Of a DNA stretch of 64,000 nucleotides, positions 1 to 9,784 are shown in pieces; positions within the stretch are counted from its first letter, which is position 1; each line of letters opens with the position of its first letter. The notes beneath the pieces were generated by a model. The model did no database searches and had not been told where the DNA came from. It saw nothing but the letters and a program-made list of their open reading frames with translations. Source of the DNA: Algoriphagus zhangzhouensis (GTDB lineage: Bacteria > Bacteroidota > Bacteroidia > Cytophagales > Cyclobacteriaceae). Position numbers and translations under genes: made by a program. The DNA lies in NCBI RefSeq assembly GCF_900148515.1, contig NZ_FRXN01000005.1, positions 255,186-319,185 of the forward strand, given 5' to 3'.

Positions 1-1
1 T

Positions 2-1141
2 CCAGTTTATAATACTTATCGTTTTCCCTTTACCTACAAAGGTTTCAAAAGCCAAATAAAAGAATGGTTATCCAAAGGATTGGAATTCACTCATAAGGAT
101 CAAAAAGGGATAAACTCACTACGAGAAAAGATTAAGGACTTAGAAAGAGGGACAGATTATTATAAGAGTTGTTATAAGCAATTAAGTGAACATAAGCCTG
201 ACTTGATATTTAATTCAAGCCAACGTCACATTACCTCTTTAGCACCTGTTTTGGCTGCTCAAGATTTGAATATCCCTACGGTTACATTCATTTTCTCTTG
301 GGATAATTTACCCAAAGCAACTTTAGTCGTTGAGGCAGATTATTATTTCGTTTGGAGTGATTACATGAAGGAGCAATTGCTCTTTTATCATCCATTTATA
401 AAAGAGGAACAGGTTTTTGTAACCGGAACACCACAATTTGGTTGGCATGTTGATTCTTCAACAATATTGTCTAGAGATGAGTTTTTCCATCAGTTTAAGA
501 TGGATTCTTCCAAAAAGTATATTTGTTTCTCAGGCGATGATGTAACGACTTCTCCAAATGATCCGGGGTATCTTCGTGATCTTGCTATCACTGTTCGGAA
601 ATTGAATGGGCAAGGTCAAAATTTGGGGATTTTGTTTAGAAGGTGCCCAGTTGATTTTTCAGATAGATTTGACAAAGTAGAACAGGAATTTAAAGATGTT
701 ATTTTCCCTTTGGCTCCAAAATGGACCAAAATGGGTAAAGACTGGAACTTTATCCTTCCAGAAAAGGAGGATTTGGCTTTATTATCCAATGTTTGTGAAC
801 ATTCGGAGTTGGTGATCAATGTGGGATCGTCCATGGTTTTTGATTTTTATTGCCACAGTAAACCTTGCTACTTCTTAAATTATAACGTGGAACAGCCACT
901 CAATCCTAATTGGAAAATAGAAAAGGTCTATAAGTACATTCATTTTGAGTCTATGCCTTCCAAACAAAGCGTAGGGTGGATCAATCAAAAAGAGGATTTT
1001 GAAACTGTGATTTTGGATAGCCTTGCAGGAAAATCTATTCAGAAAGATCTAACAAGAAGCTGGTTTGAAAAAATCAATGTACAACCTGTAGAAGAGACGA
1101 ATCAACGATTCTTCAGCGCATTTGATACGATATTAAATTAG
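2..1141 (+). CDS. GT-B-like glycosyltransferase, 5' end cut off by the window edge
   Basis: The frame is open from the left edge with no stop before the TTG at 80, so the gene begins outside the window and the TTG is not its start. The visible part is about 379 codons. The C-terminal half has a GT-B-like acceptor/nucleotide-sugar region: a hydrophobic strand, then NVGSSMVFDFYCHSKPCYF, the pattern seen in UDP-GlcNAc 2-epimerase-like and CDP-glycerol-transferase-like folds. No catalytic residue can be assigned securely. The next gene starts 10 bases downstream, so it belongs to the glycan-assembly operon. The alternative is a surface-polysaccharide biosynthesis protein of unknown reaction. Confidence 0.7.
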   Translation, partial: PVYNTYRFPFTYKGFKSQIKEWLSKGLEFTHKDQKGINSLREKIKDLERGTDYYKSCYKQLSEHKPDLIFNSSQRHITSLAPVLAAQDLNIPTVTFIFSWDNLPKATLVVEADYYFVWSDYMKEQLLFYHPFIKEEQVFVTGTPQFGWHVDSSTILSRDEFFHQFKMDSSKKYICFSGDDVTTSPNDPGYLRDLAITVRKLNGQGQNLGILFRRCPVDFSDRFDKVEQEFKDVIFPLAPKWTKMGKDWNFILPEKEDLALLSNVCEHSELVINVGSSMVFDFYCHSKPCYFLNYNVEQPLNPNWKIEKVYKYIHFESMPSKQSVGWINQKEDFETVILDSLAGKSIQKDLTRSWFEKINVQPVEETNQRFFSAFDTILN

Positions 1142-1151
1142 CGTCCAAAAA

Positions 1152-2303
1152 GTGCATATCGGATTTTTAACCCCAGAATATCCCCATGAAAGGGTTCAAT
1201 ATTCTGCGGGTATTGGTACAAGCCTCAAAAACCTAATCGACTCTTTGATTAAGCTGGACTGTCGTGTATCAGTTTTTGTTTACAACCAACCATTTTTTGA
1301 TTTTATTGAAGAGGATCGTATTACTCTCCATTTGATTTCTAATCAAAACAAAGGGGCTTTCGGATGGTATAAAAATAGAAAGGACATCAATAAGTATGTC
1401 CAGTATTTTATCACCACCGAGAAAATAGATATTTTAGAAGTGCCTGATTGGACTGGGATTTCTGCATTTATGAAATTCTCGTGTCCAGTGGTAATGAGAC
1501 TTCATGGAAGTGATGGTTTCTTTTGTTATTTGGAACAAAGGAAGCAAAAAATTAAAAACTGGTTTTTGGAGAAAAAGGCTTTGTCTAGTTCAGACGCCCT
1601 TATTTCTCCCAATAAATTTACGCTTGATACAACTAGATCCGTTTTCGGATTGTCAGACCATCAAAAAGTTAAAATAATTAATCTGGGATTAGACTTATCT
1701 TTTTTTAATGATCCTGAATTTGAAAGTTTTGAACCATTCACTATTTGTTGTATTGGTACAATTATCCGGAAAAAGGGAGTGTTCACCCTTCCCAGTATTT
1801 TTGAAGAAGTAATAAGGCTATTACCAAATGTTAGATTCTTTTTTATAGGGAATGATTCTCCAGATGTTTTTTCTGGTTCTGAATCTACTTGGAGCCTATT
1901 AGAAAAAGAATTTTCCCAGCCGGTATTGGAGAAAGTTACCTATCTCGGGAAAATTGACTATTCTGAAGTTTCATCACATCTGAAAAAAGCCAACCTATGT
2001 GTGTTTCCATCTAAAGCAGAAACTACTGGAATGGTTACTCTGGAAGCAATGGCAATGGGAAAAGCAGTAATTACGAGTAATGAGGACTGGTCAGCTGAAA
2101 TTATCGAAAATGGGGTGAATGGTTTTAGGTTGGATCCTACTGATTATTTGAATTTTGCAAAAGTTGCAGTTGAAATACTTTCCGATCGTGAAATGGCCAT
2201 CCAATTGGGCAAAGAAGCTAGAAAAATTATCGAAGAGGAATTCGATGCATTAATTACTGCATCTAAGAATAAGTCTTTTTACCTGGAATTAAAAAGGCTT
2301 TGA
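1152..2303 (+). CDS. Glycosyltransferase family 4 (GT-B)
   Basis: A 383-residue retaining GT-B transferase that probably adds one sugar to the lipid-linked repeat unit on the cytoplasmic face of the inner membrane. The N-terminal domain shows a strand plus a glycine-rich turn (FLTPEYPHE...SAGIGTS). The C-terminal domain has GTIIRKKG and the E-x7-E pair at about E290 and E298 (ETTGMVTLEAMAMG), the nucleotide-sugar-binding signature of GT4. The start is GTG at 1152; an in-frame stop at 1134 rules out a longer form, and there is no earlier ATG. The gene ends in TTGA overlap with the next one, implying coupled translation. Donor and acceptor are unknown. Confidence 0.88.
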   Translation: MHIGFLTPEYPHERVQYSAGIGTSLKNLIDSLIKLDCRVSVFVYNQPFFDFIEEDRITLHLISNQNKGAFGWYKNRKDINKYVQYFITTEKIDILEVPDWTGISAFMKFSCPVVMRLHGSDGFFCYLEQRKQKIKNWFLEKKALSSSDALISPNKFTLDTTRSVFGLSDHQKVKIINLGLDLSFFNDPEFESFEPFTICCIGTIIRKKGVFTLPSIFEEVIRLLPNVRFFFIGNDSPDVFSGSESTWSLLEKEFSQPVLEKVTYLGKIDYSEVSSHLKKANLCVFPSKAETTGMVTLEAMAMGKAVITSNEDWSAEIIENGVNGFRLDPTDYLNFAKVAVEILSDREMAIQLGKEARKIIEEEFDALITASKNKSFYLELKRL

Positions 2304-3865
2304 TAGTAATTTATCATCAGAATGAGAAGGTCTCGCTTGTAGAGTTCAATACCAAATTGGATTTACAGCCTTCTCAAAAATTTATTGGTAGAAATTTAGC
2401 AGAAGTGGCACTTGAGCTTGGCACCCTATTTCCAGATCAGATTCTGGTTTGGTGTAGAGCTGAGTTAAAAAACTCACTAAATCTAGCGCAAATTCCATCT
2501 TTAGTCAGGAATACTTTAGAAATGATTTCCTATCGAATTCAAGGAGATTCCTTTGGGTATTCATTAGACTACATAGATTATTCGACTGCAATAAAAGTAC
2601 AAAAAGGAGTTCGATACCCAACTTGGAAAATGAGTTCAACTGTTGGGGCAGTTTATGGAAATGTACTGAAAGGCTTAAAATTGAAAAATGGAGTAGATTC
2701 TGAGTATTTCTTTAATGCTATTTCCAGAAATCTTCAACCTCATGGTTTGTTGTGCTATCAAGAACCTAGATTGTTGAAGGATGATGCTCCTTCGATTGAA
2801 GAATCAACTTTACAAGGTTCAGCTATTTACCGTTTTGTTTGGGATGAAATAGCACCAAAGTGGGCATATTTCTTATGCTTATGTCAATTGATTTACGAAA
2901 AAAAGCTGGCTTTTGGCTCTTTGACCAAAGCAATCATTTCTTCCAAGTATTCAAATAAAATCCTTAAAGAATTATCCCAAAGACCTCAAGCACTTCCAGT
3001 AGAACCAGAGATTACAGTGGATGTTCTTATTCCCACTTTGGGAAGGGAAAAATATGTGGAAATGCTTTTGGATGATTTGAAAGCCCAATCAATTGTTCCT
3101 AAAAGGGTGATTATAGTAGAGCAGGAAAAGGAGGTAGATGCTGGTTCTCAAATGCCATTTTTGGAACAAAAGGAATGGCCATTTGAAATAAAGCATTTGT
3201 TTTCAAAGAGGTGGGGGCCATGTTTTGCACGTAATCTTGGCCTGGAACATATCCAATCAGAATGGACCTTTTTAGCTGACGATGATATTCGATTGCCTGA
3301 GAATTTTTTCACCAAAGTAATAGGGCAATTAACCAGTCTAAGCCTTGAGGCAGGAACAATAAGTTGTTTGTTGAAAGGGCAAAAAGAATTGCATGAAGAA
3401 ATTCACCAAACGAGGATTTTTGGAGCAGGATGCAGTTTGGTGAAAAGCAAGGCATTGAAAAACACCCGCTTTGATTTGGCCTATGAGTTTGGGTATGCCG
3501 AAGATTCGGACTTCGGGGCTCAACTTAGAAATCAAGGTGTAGATGTGGTATATCTTCCAAGTCCAACTATACTTCACCTGAAAGCACCAGTTGGTGGTTT
3601 TCGGGAAAAAATGGAATTCCCTTGGAATTCCCCAAATAATAATTTGAAACCTTCACCAACGGTAATGCTTTTTTGGCACAAACATTTCTCTGAAAATCAG
3701 TTCTTAGGAAATAAACTGATGATCTTTTTTAGCTTTTTCTCAAAGTTTGGAAGGAAAAATCCTTTTGGGTTTTTCAAAAAGTTTCAAAAAGACTGGGACA
3801 GGAGCCTGGCATTTGCAAGAAAATTGGAAAGTGGAGAATTAAGAATTTCACGAACCAATGCCTAA
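2300..3865 (+). CDS. Glycosyltransferase family 2 with N-terminal extension
   Basis: A 521-residue two-part protein. Residues about 245-440 form a GT-A family 2 domain: VLIPTLGREKYVE at the start, FARNLGLEHI, and the metal-binding acidic triplet in FLADDDIRLPE; a later AEDSDFGAQLRNQG resembles the ED acceptor motif. Residues 1-235 have no motif I recognise; a segment with conserved-looking PTWKMSSTVG suggests a separate folded domain. The start is TTG overlapping the upstream stop (TTGA), supported because the first internal methionine is about 75 residues in. The next gene overlaps by 8 bases. Likely role: a cytoplasmic inverting transferase for the glycan repeat. Confidence 0.85.
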   Translation: MIVIYHQNEKVSLVEFNTKLDLQPSQKFIGRNLAEVALELGTLFPDQILVWCRAELKNSLNLAQIPSLVRNTLEMISYRIQGDSFGYSLDYIDYSTAIKVQKGVRYPTWKMSSTVGAVYGNVLKGLKLKNGVDSEYFFNAISRNLQPHGLLCYQEPRLLKDDAPSIEESTLQGSAIYRFVWDEIAPKWAYFLCLCQLIYEKKLAFGSLTKAIISSKYSNKILKELSQRPQALPVEPEITVDVLIPTLGREKYVEMLLDDLKAQSIVPKRVIIVEQEKEVDAGSQMPFLEQKEWPFEIKHLFSKRWGPCFARNLGLEHIQSEWTFLADDDIRLPENFFTKVIGQLTSLSLEAGTISCLLKGQKELHEEIHQTRIFGAGCSLVKSKALKNTRFDLAYEFGYAEDSDFGAQLRNQGVDVVYLPSPTILHLKAPVGGFREKMEFPWNSPNNNLKPSPTVMLFWHKHFSENQFLGNKLMIFFSFFSKFGRKNPFGFFKKFQKDWDRSLAFARKLESGELRISRTNA

Positions 3866-4886
3866 AGTTGATTTTTTGAAAATTAGCCTAGTAATATGCA
3901 CCTATCAAAGGGCTAGGTCATTAGAGAGTCTTCTGCAATCAGTTAGGAAACAAATACACCCAACTGATGAGATCATAATTGTAGATGGGTCATTTGATGA
4001 TGAAACATCCAAACTCATCAAAGAGAACTTCGCTAATGAAGTGCTTTATTATAAAGTTCCTCCTGAAGCCAGAGGGCTTACTCGGCAACGTAATTTTGGA
4101 ATCTCCAAAGTTGCTGAGAAAATGGATATTGTGGCTTTTGTAGATGATGATACAGTTTTGGAGCCTGATTACTTTGAGAAGTTGGAGCAAACCTTTCGCG
4201 AAAACCCTCAAGTCGGAGGAGTTGGCGGAGTAGCCATCAACGAAAATCAATGGAAAAAAATTGATTCGTCGGTTTCCTTGGGCTGGGATACTTATACTTG
4301 GGAAGGCTTTTATATCAAAGAAACTCTAAGAAATAAAATCAGAAAGTTAGTGGGATTAGCATCTCCACTTCCGCCTTTTTGTATGCCTAATTTCTCCCAC
4401 GTTAGGGCCTCAGGATATCCGTTGACAGGCAAGTTTTATGAGGTTGATTTATTGGTAGGGATGTCTTTTGCCTTTAGAAAGAAGATCACAGAGAAAGAAA
4501 AGTTCTCTCTTTACTTTGATGGCTATGGGCTCTATGAAGATGCAGATTATTGTATCAAAGCTTTGAGGCACGGAAAAAATGTAATGGATACAAGTGTTCA
4601 ACTGTCTCATTTTCACCATCCTTCAGGGAGGCCTAATTCCTATAAATATGGAAAAATGGTGATCAGGAACGGGTATTACGTTTGGAGATTGAAGTTTCCC
4701 AAACCAGGATTTAGTGGAGTAGTCAAGTGGCATGTAACTGCTGGATTACTAACCTTGATCCGTGGTACAAATGCTGTAACAGGCCCAAAAAGAGGAGAGG
4801 CGTTGCGTGAGTTTTTTGGAAGAATAGCTGGTTGGGCAAGTCTTTGGTTTTGGAATAAACCCAAGCCGAATAATTCAACTCAATGA
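3858..4886 (+). CDS. Glycosyltransferase family 2
   Basis: A 342-residue GT-A transferase. The N-terminal ISLVICTYQRARSLE, EIIIVDGSFDD and the VAFVDDDTVLEPDYF segment are the classic family 2 nucleotide and metal-binding motifs. GLYEDADYCIKALRHG supplies the ED pair near the catalytic base. The C-terminal 60 residues are hydrophobic and basic and may attach the protein to the membrane. It overlaps the previous gene by 8 bases and the next by ATGA. It probably transfers a sugar to the growing lipid-linked oligosaccharide; substrates cannot be told from sequence. Confidence 0.9.
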   Translation: MPKVDFLKISLVICTYQRARSLESLLQSVRKQIHPTDEIIIVDGSFDDETSKLIKENFANEVLYYKVPPEARGLTRQRNFGISKVAEKMDIVAFVDDDTVLEPDYFEKLEQTFRENPQVGGVGGVAINENQWKKIDSSVSLGWDTYTWEGFYIKETLRNKIRKLVGLASPLPPFCMPNFSHVRASGYPLTGKFYEVDLLVGMSFAFRKKITEKEKFSLYFDGYGLYEDADYCIKALRHGKNVMDTSVQLSHFHHPSGRPNSYKYGKMVIRNGYYVWRLKFPKPGFSGVVKWHVTAGLLTLIRGTNAVTGPKRGEALREFFGRIAGWASLWFWNKPKPNNSTQ

Positions 4887-6019
4887 GAGGTAAAAAAACT
4901 CAACGGTTTTTAATAGTAACTCATGTCCCCCATTTACTTTGGAAGGGACAACTTTATGCTTATGGTCCCTATGTTAGAGAAATGAATATTTGGCTTCAAT
5001 ACGTTGAAAATTATGTATTGATTGCACCAAAGGTTGAGGAAGGTGAACCTTCCAAAATTGACATCAAATATTCCAAATTGCCAATAAAATTTAAAACCAC
5101 CCAGCCACTTCATTTCAATTCAATTTCCAAAGTATTCAGCTCAGTTTTTTGGGGAGCAAAAGCATTTGGATATATGATTTTTGAAATGAATAAGGCAAGC
5201 CATATTCATTTGAGATGCCCCGGCAATATGGGCTTAATTGGCTGCATCGCACAGGTGTTTTATCCAAGTAAAAAGAAAACTGCAAAATATGCAGGAAACT
5301 GGGACCCTGAATCCGCTCAACCACTTTCCTACCGCTTGCAGAAGTACCTCCTTCGTTCTACGACCTTTACCTCCAATATGCAGGCTTTAGTATATGGGGA
5401 ATGGAAGGATAAGACTAAGAATATCAAGCCGTTTTTTACTGCAACCTATAGAAATGATGAACTCAAACCAATCAGGAAACCCAATTTTGAACAAGGAATA
5501 AATCTGATTTTTGTAGGTGTATTAGAAGCACATAAATCCCCGCAAACATTATTGGAGGTTGCTAGAATTTTGAAGGATAGGGGGATCAATTTTAAAGCTA
5601 CTTTCTGCGGAAATGGTAGCCAAAAAGGAGAATTGGAAGAGCAGGTAAAGAAATACTCCCTTATCGACCAAGTTCATATTTTAGGAAATGTGCCTGCAGA
5701 AGAAGTAAGGAGACTATTAGAAGAATCTCATTTTTTGATCTTTATTTCCCGATCAGAAGGTTGGCCAAAAGCAGTTGCGGAAGCTATGTTTTGGGGTTGT
5801 GTCCCATTGACAACTCCTGTGAGCTGTGTTGGTACTATGGTTGGAGAAAATGGGGAAAGAGGATTTTTAATGGGCAATGATCCTGAAAAGATTTCAGACA
5901 AGGTAGTTTCGCTAAAGGATTCACCGGATACATTTTTTAAAATTAGTGAAGCTGCAAGCCAATGGTCCCGCACCTACACTTTGGATTACTTTGAAACAGA
6001 AATAGGAAAGTTGATTTGA
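4883..6019 (+). CDS. Glycosyltransferase family 4 (GT-B)
   Basis: A 378-residue GT4 transferase. The C-terminal Rossmann half has LIFVGVLEAHKSP, FCGNGSQKGELEE, and the E-x7-E pair at about E292/E300 in SRSEGWPKAVAEAM, followed by the CVPLTTPVSCVGTMV loop. The N-terminal half is typical but lacks a clear glycine-rich start motif. The start codon is inside the ATGA overlap with the upstream GT2 gene, and the end overlaps the next gene's TTG in the same way, so four genes from 3858 to 7095 are probably translationally coupled. Confidence 0.88.
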   Translation: MRGKKTQRFLIVTHVPHLLWKGQLYAYGPYVREMNIWLQYVENYVLIAPKVEEGEPSKIDIKYSKLPIKFKTTQPLHFNSISKVFSSVFWGAKAFGYMIFEMNKASHIHLRCPGNMGLIGCIAQVFYPSKKKTAKYAGNWDPESAQPLSYRLQKYLLRSTTFTSNMQALVYGEWKDKTKNIKPFFTATYRNDELKPIRKPNFEQGINLIFVGVLEAHKSPQTLLEVARILKDRGINFKATFCGNGSQKGELEEQVKKYSLIDQVHILGNVPAEEVRRLLEESHFLIFISRSEGWPKAVAEAMFWGCVPLTTPVSCVGTMVGENGERGFLMGNDPEKISDKVVSLKDSPDTFFKISEAASQWSRTYTLDYFETEIGKLI

Positions 6020-7095
6020 AAGTAGTCCAGTTGATAGATACTCTTAGAGCTGGTGGAGCTGAACGAATGGCTGTAAACATGGCCACAGTGTTTTCTCAGG
6101 CTTCTATCGATAATATGCTGATTGTATCAAGAGAGACTGGGATGCAGGCGGACCGCTTGGATTCCCGGACTCAGCTACAAGTGCTTCATAAAAAAGGTTC
6201 TCTTGATTGGAGAGCATTTCGAAAGCTATTAAGATTAGTACGCGAGTTTTCTCCAGATATACTTCATGTCCATTCGACTTCCTTGTATTGGGGAGTTCCG
6301 CTTAAATGGTTTCTGAAAGACGTGACATTAATTTGGCATGACCATTACGGATTAAGTGATCAATTAAAAGAAGGAGATCGAAAAATTGAACGGTTTTGCT
6401 CCTCCTGGATTGATGGAGTTGTTTCTGTAAATGAAAAGTTAAAAAATTGGGCAATCCAGGATTTGGGAATGCAGAGTAAAAATGTTGTGATGATTTCAAA
6501 TTTCCCTCATTTGAAGGAGTTGGATAGGTTCAAAAGGTTGAACAATGAAAAAGTAATACTTTTTCAGTTAGCTAATTTTAGACCTCAAAAAAATCACTTT
6601 TTAGCTGTGAAATCATTAAAAATCCTTCTTGATAAATACCAATTGGAGGCTGAACTCTGGCTAGCAGGGTCTACCGAATTGGATCAGCAATATACAGTCG
6701 AGGTGAATCAGTTGATAGAGGATTTGGATTTATCAGATCAAGTTCAGATTCTTGGAGAAGTAGAAGATGTAGAGGATATATTGGAAAAAGCCTCAGTTGG
6801 TTTGTTGACGAGTGATTCGGAAGGGCTTCCAGTCAGCTTGTTAGAATATGGATTGGCTGCACTTCCAGTTGTGGTGACTGAGGTAGGACAGTGCAAAAAA
6901 GTTTTGGAAAATGGGAAATATGGAGTTTTAGTTCCTGTAAATGATGAACGCCTCTTTGCGAAGGCTCTTAAGGAATTGCTTGAAGACTACCCTAAAGCCA
7001 TACAGATGGGAGAGGAGTTTCATAAACATACCCTACATTCTTATGGAGGAGAAAAATTTTTAATGAATTATAAGCAGTTTGTAGAAAGTATCTAA
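6016..7095 (+). CDS. Glycosyltransferase family 4 (GT-B)
   Basis: A 359-residue retaining transferase. VVQLIDTLRAGGAERMAVN at the N-terminus is the standard acceptor-side loop of GT4 enzymes (GGAER). The C-terminal domain has LANFRPQKNHFLAVKSL and the E-x7-E pair at about E269/E277 (SEGLPVSLLEYG). The start is TTG overlapping the upstream stop; the GGAER loop begins only 13 residues in, so a later methionine would remove the fold's first strand. It ends in TAATG with the polymerase/ligase-like gene. Confidence 0.9.
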   Translation: MKVVQLIDTLRAGGAERMAVNMATVFSQASIDNMLIVSRETGMQADRLDSRTQLQVLHKKGSLDWRAFRKLLRLVREFSPDILHVHSTSLYWGVPLKWFLKDVTLIWHDHYGLSDQLKEGDRKIERFCSSWIDGVVSVNEKLKNWAIQDLGMQSKNVVMISNFPHLKELDRFKRLNNEKVILFQLANFRPQKNHFLAVKSLKILLDKYQLEAELWLAGSTELDQQYTVEVNQLIEDLDLSDQVQILGEVEDVEDILEKASVGLLTSDSEGLPVSLLEYGLAALPVVVTEVGQCKKVLENGKYGVLVPVNDERLFAKALKELLEDYPKAIQMGEEFHKHTLHSYGGEKFLMNYKQFVESI

Positions 7096-8552
7096 TGCTT
7101 GGGAAAAACAAATATTTACTAAAATCGATATTGACCTTCAAAGATGGGCTAGTATGGACCATCTTTCACATGGCTTTAGGTGCTTTGGCAACCGTATCTC
7201 CTTATCCGATTATTGCATGGTATTATTTACTTGTTTTTGATACCATCAGAGCATTTATTTTTGTTGAAGGAAAGGAAAGAAATTTCGTGTTGGCCTATGC
7301 TCTTGTCTATTTTTCTTCTTTTGAACTGATTGGGAGGATGTCTAGTTCCTCACCCTATATTCCGTACGAGTCCAGTAAATATATCATGATGGTATTATCT
7401 CTTATTGGGATATCCTTTAATGTGAAAAATTTGAAATTTTCTAATTTGGGCTTCATATTATTGCTTTTGCTCCTCCCTTCTTTATTTATTGATCAGAGTG
7501 GTTTAGTGAAAGTGAGTGATATTATTTTTAACCTATTTGGGATTTTCAATATTGCTTTTGCCTTGATATTTCTTGGAACCCTTCAAGTTGATAGATGGAA
7601 GTTTGTTTCTTGGGTAAGATTAATAGCATTTCCAATTATCCCTGTATTGGTTTATGTATTTTTAAAAACACCGGATTATTCGGATTTGGAATTTGAACTT
7701 TCTGCGAATTTTGACACCACAGGTGGGTTTGGCTCCAATCAGGTCTCTACCGTATTGGGATTGGGGGCGTTCCTTTTTGCGGTAGCTCTGATTTTGAATT
7801 ATCGGATTACAACCAATAAATTATTTGACATAGTCCTCTTTTCGGCATTTAGCCTTCAAGGCTTACTCACCTTTTCCAGAGGTGGGATGATAGGTGCTGC
7901 ATTGGGCTTATTCACCTTGATTTATTTTTTGCTAAAAGTTGGCAAAAACCAATTGAAGGTGTTGAAAATACCAAATCCAAAAAAGTACATTTTGCCTACT
8001 GTAATTGGCTTGGTGTTTTTCTTTATTCTTGGAAACATTATTACTGGGGGGAATCTGGCCTTAAGGTATCAAGGACAGACTGCTGGAACAATGACTGGAA
8101 ACCATGAAGTTGACTTCAATAAATTCACCTCTGCTAGATGGCAGCTTTTTGCTGAGGATATGGTTGTATTTGCTGAATATCCAATTTTTGGTGCCGGTGG
8201 TGCCTCCTCAAAGTACTTAAGGAATTTGACCCAAAATGAAATCACTCACGTGGAACTTTCCAGATTGATTGCCGAGCATGGAATGTTTGGATTGATGATT
8301 ACAGTTTTATTTGGAGTCATGTACTTTAGAATTAGAGATTCCAAAATTGATGGGATTAACAAGGCTGTTCAGATGAGCTTCTTTGTGCTGGCGATATTCA
8401 CCTCATTTCATGCCGCCACTAGAACATTTTTAACTCCACTTTTGGTTAGTTTATCTATGGTTACCATTGTGGATTATTCCAAAATAAAAGCTGTTAAAAA
8501 GAAAAAAGCTGAAAGAGCTAAACTTCAATCTTTCATGGCTGGCCAAATTTAA
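7095..8552 (+). CDS. O-antigen ligase/polymerase-like (Wzy/WaaL) membrane protein
   Basis: A 485-residue polytopic membrane protein with roughly ten to twelve hydrophobic segments spread along its length. The segment LTFSRGGMIGAALGLF and a large loop with FAEYPIFGAGGAS and THVELSRLIAEHGMFG match the Wzy_C/O-antigen-ligase family, where the loop histidine and arginines act on polyprenyl-linked glycans in the periplasm. It is the only such protein in the locus, so it is the best candidate for polymerising the repeat or ligating the finished chain; sequence alone does not separate the two. The C-terminus is lysine-rich and cytoplasmic. Confidence 0.85.
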   Translation: MLGKNKYLLKSILTFKDGLVWTIFHMALGALATVSPYPIIAWYYLLVFDTIRAFIFVEGKERNFVLAYALVYFSSFELIGRMSSSSPYIPYESSKYIMMVLSLIGISFNVKNLKFSNLGFILLLLLLPSLFIDQSGLVKVSDIIFNLFGIFNIAFALIFLGTLQVDRWKFVSWVRLIAFPIIPVLVYVFLKTPDYSDLEFELSANFDTTGGFGSNQVSTVLGLGAFLFAVALILNYRITTNKLFDIVLFSAFSLQGLLTFSRGGMIGAALGLFTLIYFLLKVGKNQLKVLKIPNPKKYILPTVIGLVFFFILGNIITGGNLALRYQGQTAGTMTGNHEVDFNKFTSARWQLFAEDMVVFAEYPIFGAGGASSKYLRNLTQNEITHVELSRLIAEHGMFGLMITVLFGVMYFRIRDSKIDGINKAVQMSFFVLAIFTSFHAATRTFLTPLLVSLSMVTIVDYSKIKAVKKKKAERAKLQSFMAGQI

Positions 8553-9784
8553 TGAGTGTGAATTCAAAGTCCCCAAAAGCAATTCATATCCTTTTGTTTT
8601 ATCAGTATTTCGGAACTCCCGCTGGAGGATGGAGCACCAGGTTTTATGAATTTGGAAAAAGATGGGTAGCCGCTGGCAACAAGGTGACGATTATTACCTC
8701 GCCCTATTATAAATCCGATATTCGAACAGATTCATTCATTTCAAAAAGGGAATTGGAAGGGATGAACCTAATTGTGATTAATGCTCCGGATTCAAATAAA
8801 AGTGGAATATTAAAACGGGCAGCAAATGCAATAATCTTTGCATTTTCTTCCATTTATTATGCTCTAACATTGCCCCATGACGTAGTTCTTGGGAGTTCGG
8901 GGCCCATTACGGTAGGAATTCCAACACTTGCATCCAAATTCCTCAGAAGAAAACCCATGGTATTCGAAGTAAGAGATCTTTGGCCTCAGGGAGGAATTGA
9001 ATTGGGGAAATTGAATAATCCGATTTTAAAGAATTCTGCACTTTGGTTTGAAAAGTTCTGTTACACCAATTCTCAATTGGTTGTTGCTTGTTCGGAAGGC
9101 ATGGAGAAGGGTATTAAAAAAGTCAGTCCTGAAATAGATACATTGATCATCCCGAACTCTTCTGATGTGGAATTATTTTCAGGAAAAATTGAAATTCCTA
9201 ATCAGTTTCCGAAGGAGTTAAAGGAGATACCATATATGGTCTATATTGGTTCTTTGGGATTAATGGATGACTGTAGTCAAATTGTTTATGGACTAAATGC
9301 CGCTAAAGAATTAGGGGTAGATTTCAGGATGATATTTATCGGAGATGGGGAAGAAAGATATAGACTGGAAGAATTGGTCGATCAATTTGGGCTGAAAGAT
9401 CAAGTCAAATTTCTGGGGTTAATTCCGAAAAATGAAGTTGCAAAATGGTTAAAATTGGCTCGAGCTAGTTTTGTAACTTTTAAAGATTATCCGGTATTGC
9501 AGACCAGCTCTCCTAATAAGATGTTTGATTCATTTGCAGCTGGAATACCGATTATACAATCCACTCAAGGATGGATCAAAACACTTATAGATAGGACTGA
9601 TGCTGGCTGGAATGTAGTTGCTTCTAAGCCTGAAACATTTGCTAAAGCGATTCAAGAGGCAATTGATTTTCCCGAAAAAGCCTCGAAGAAGGGCGTAAAA
9701 GCCTATGCCTTGGCACAGTCCGATTTTAATAGAGGAAAATTGGCTGAGCTTTATCTAGAGAAATTAAAAGGAGTAGTTTCATGA
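8552..9784 (+). CDS. WbuB-like glycosyltransferase family 4
   Basis: A 410-residue GT4 protein of the WbuB type (annotated in enteric O-antigen loci as an L-fucosamine transferase). Marks of the subgroup are HILLFYQYFGTPAGGWSTR at the N-terminus, the FEVRDLWPQGGIELG motif in the middle, and TSSPNKMFDSFAAGIPII in place of a canonical E-x7-E. A hydrophobic stretch around residues 85-105 could be a membrane dip. It starts in TAATG overlap and ends in ATGA overlap with the epimerase gene; WbuB and a WbpV-like reductase are often neighbours, which supports a deoxy-amino sugar donor. Confidence 0.85.
   Translation: MSVNSKSPKAIHILLFYQYFGTPAGGWSTRFYEFGKRWVAAGNKVTIITSPYYKSDIRTDSFISKRELEGMNLIVINAPDSNKSGILKRAANAIIFAFSSIYYALTLPHDVVLGSSGPITVGIPTLASKFLRRKPMVFEVRDLWPQGGIELGKLNNPILKNSALWFEKFCYTNSQLVVACSEGMEKGIKKVSPEIDTLIIPNSSDVELFSGKIEIPNQFPKELKEIPYMVYIGSLGLMDDCSQIVYGLNAAKELGVDFRMIFIGDGEERYRLEELVDQFGLKDQVKFLGLIPKNEVAKWLKLARASFVTFKDYPVLQTSSPNKMFDSFAAGIPIIQSTQGWIKTLIDRTDAGWNVVASKPETFAKAIQEAIDFPEKASKKGVKAYALAQSDFNRGKLAELYLEKLKGVVS

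Noticed and set aside
80..1141. Start of the first gene at TTG 80
   Set aside because: The frame stays open to the window edge with coding-like residues before the TTG, so the gene is 5'-truncated rather than starting there.
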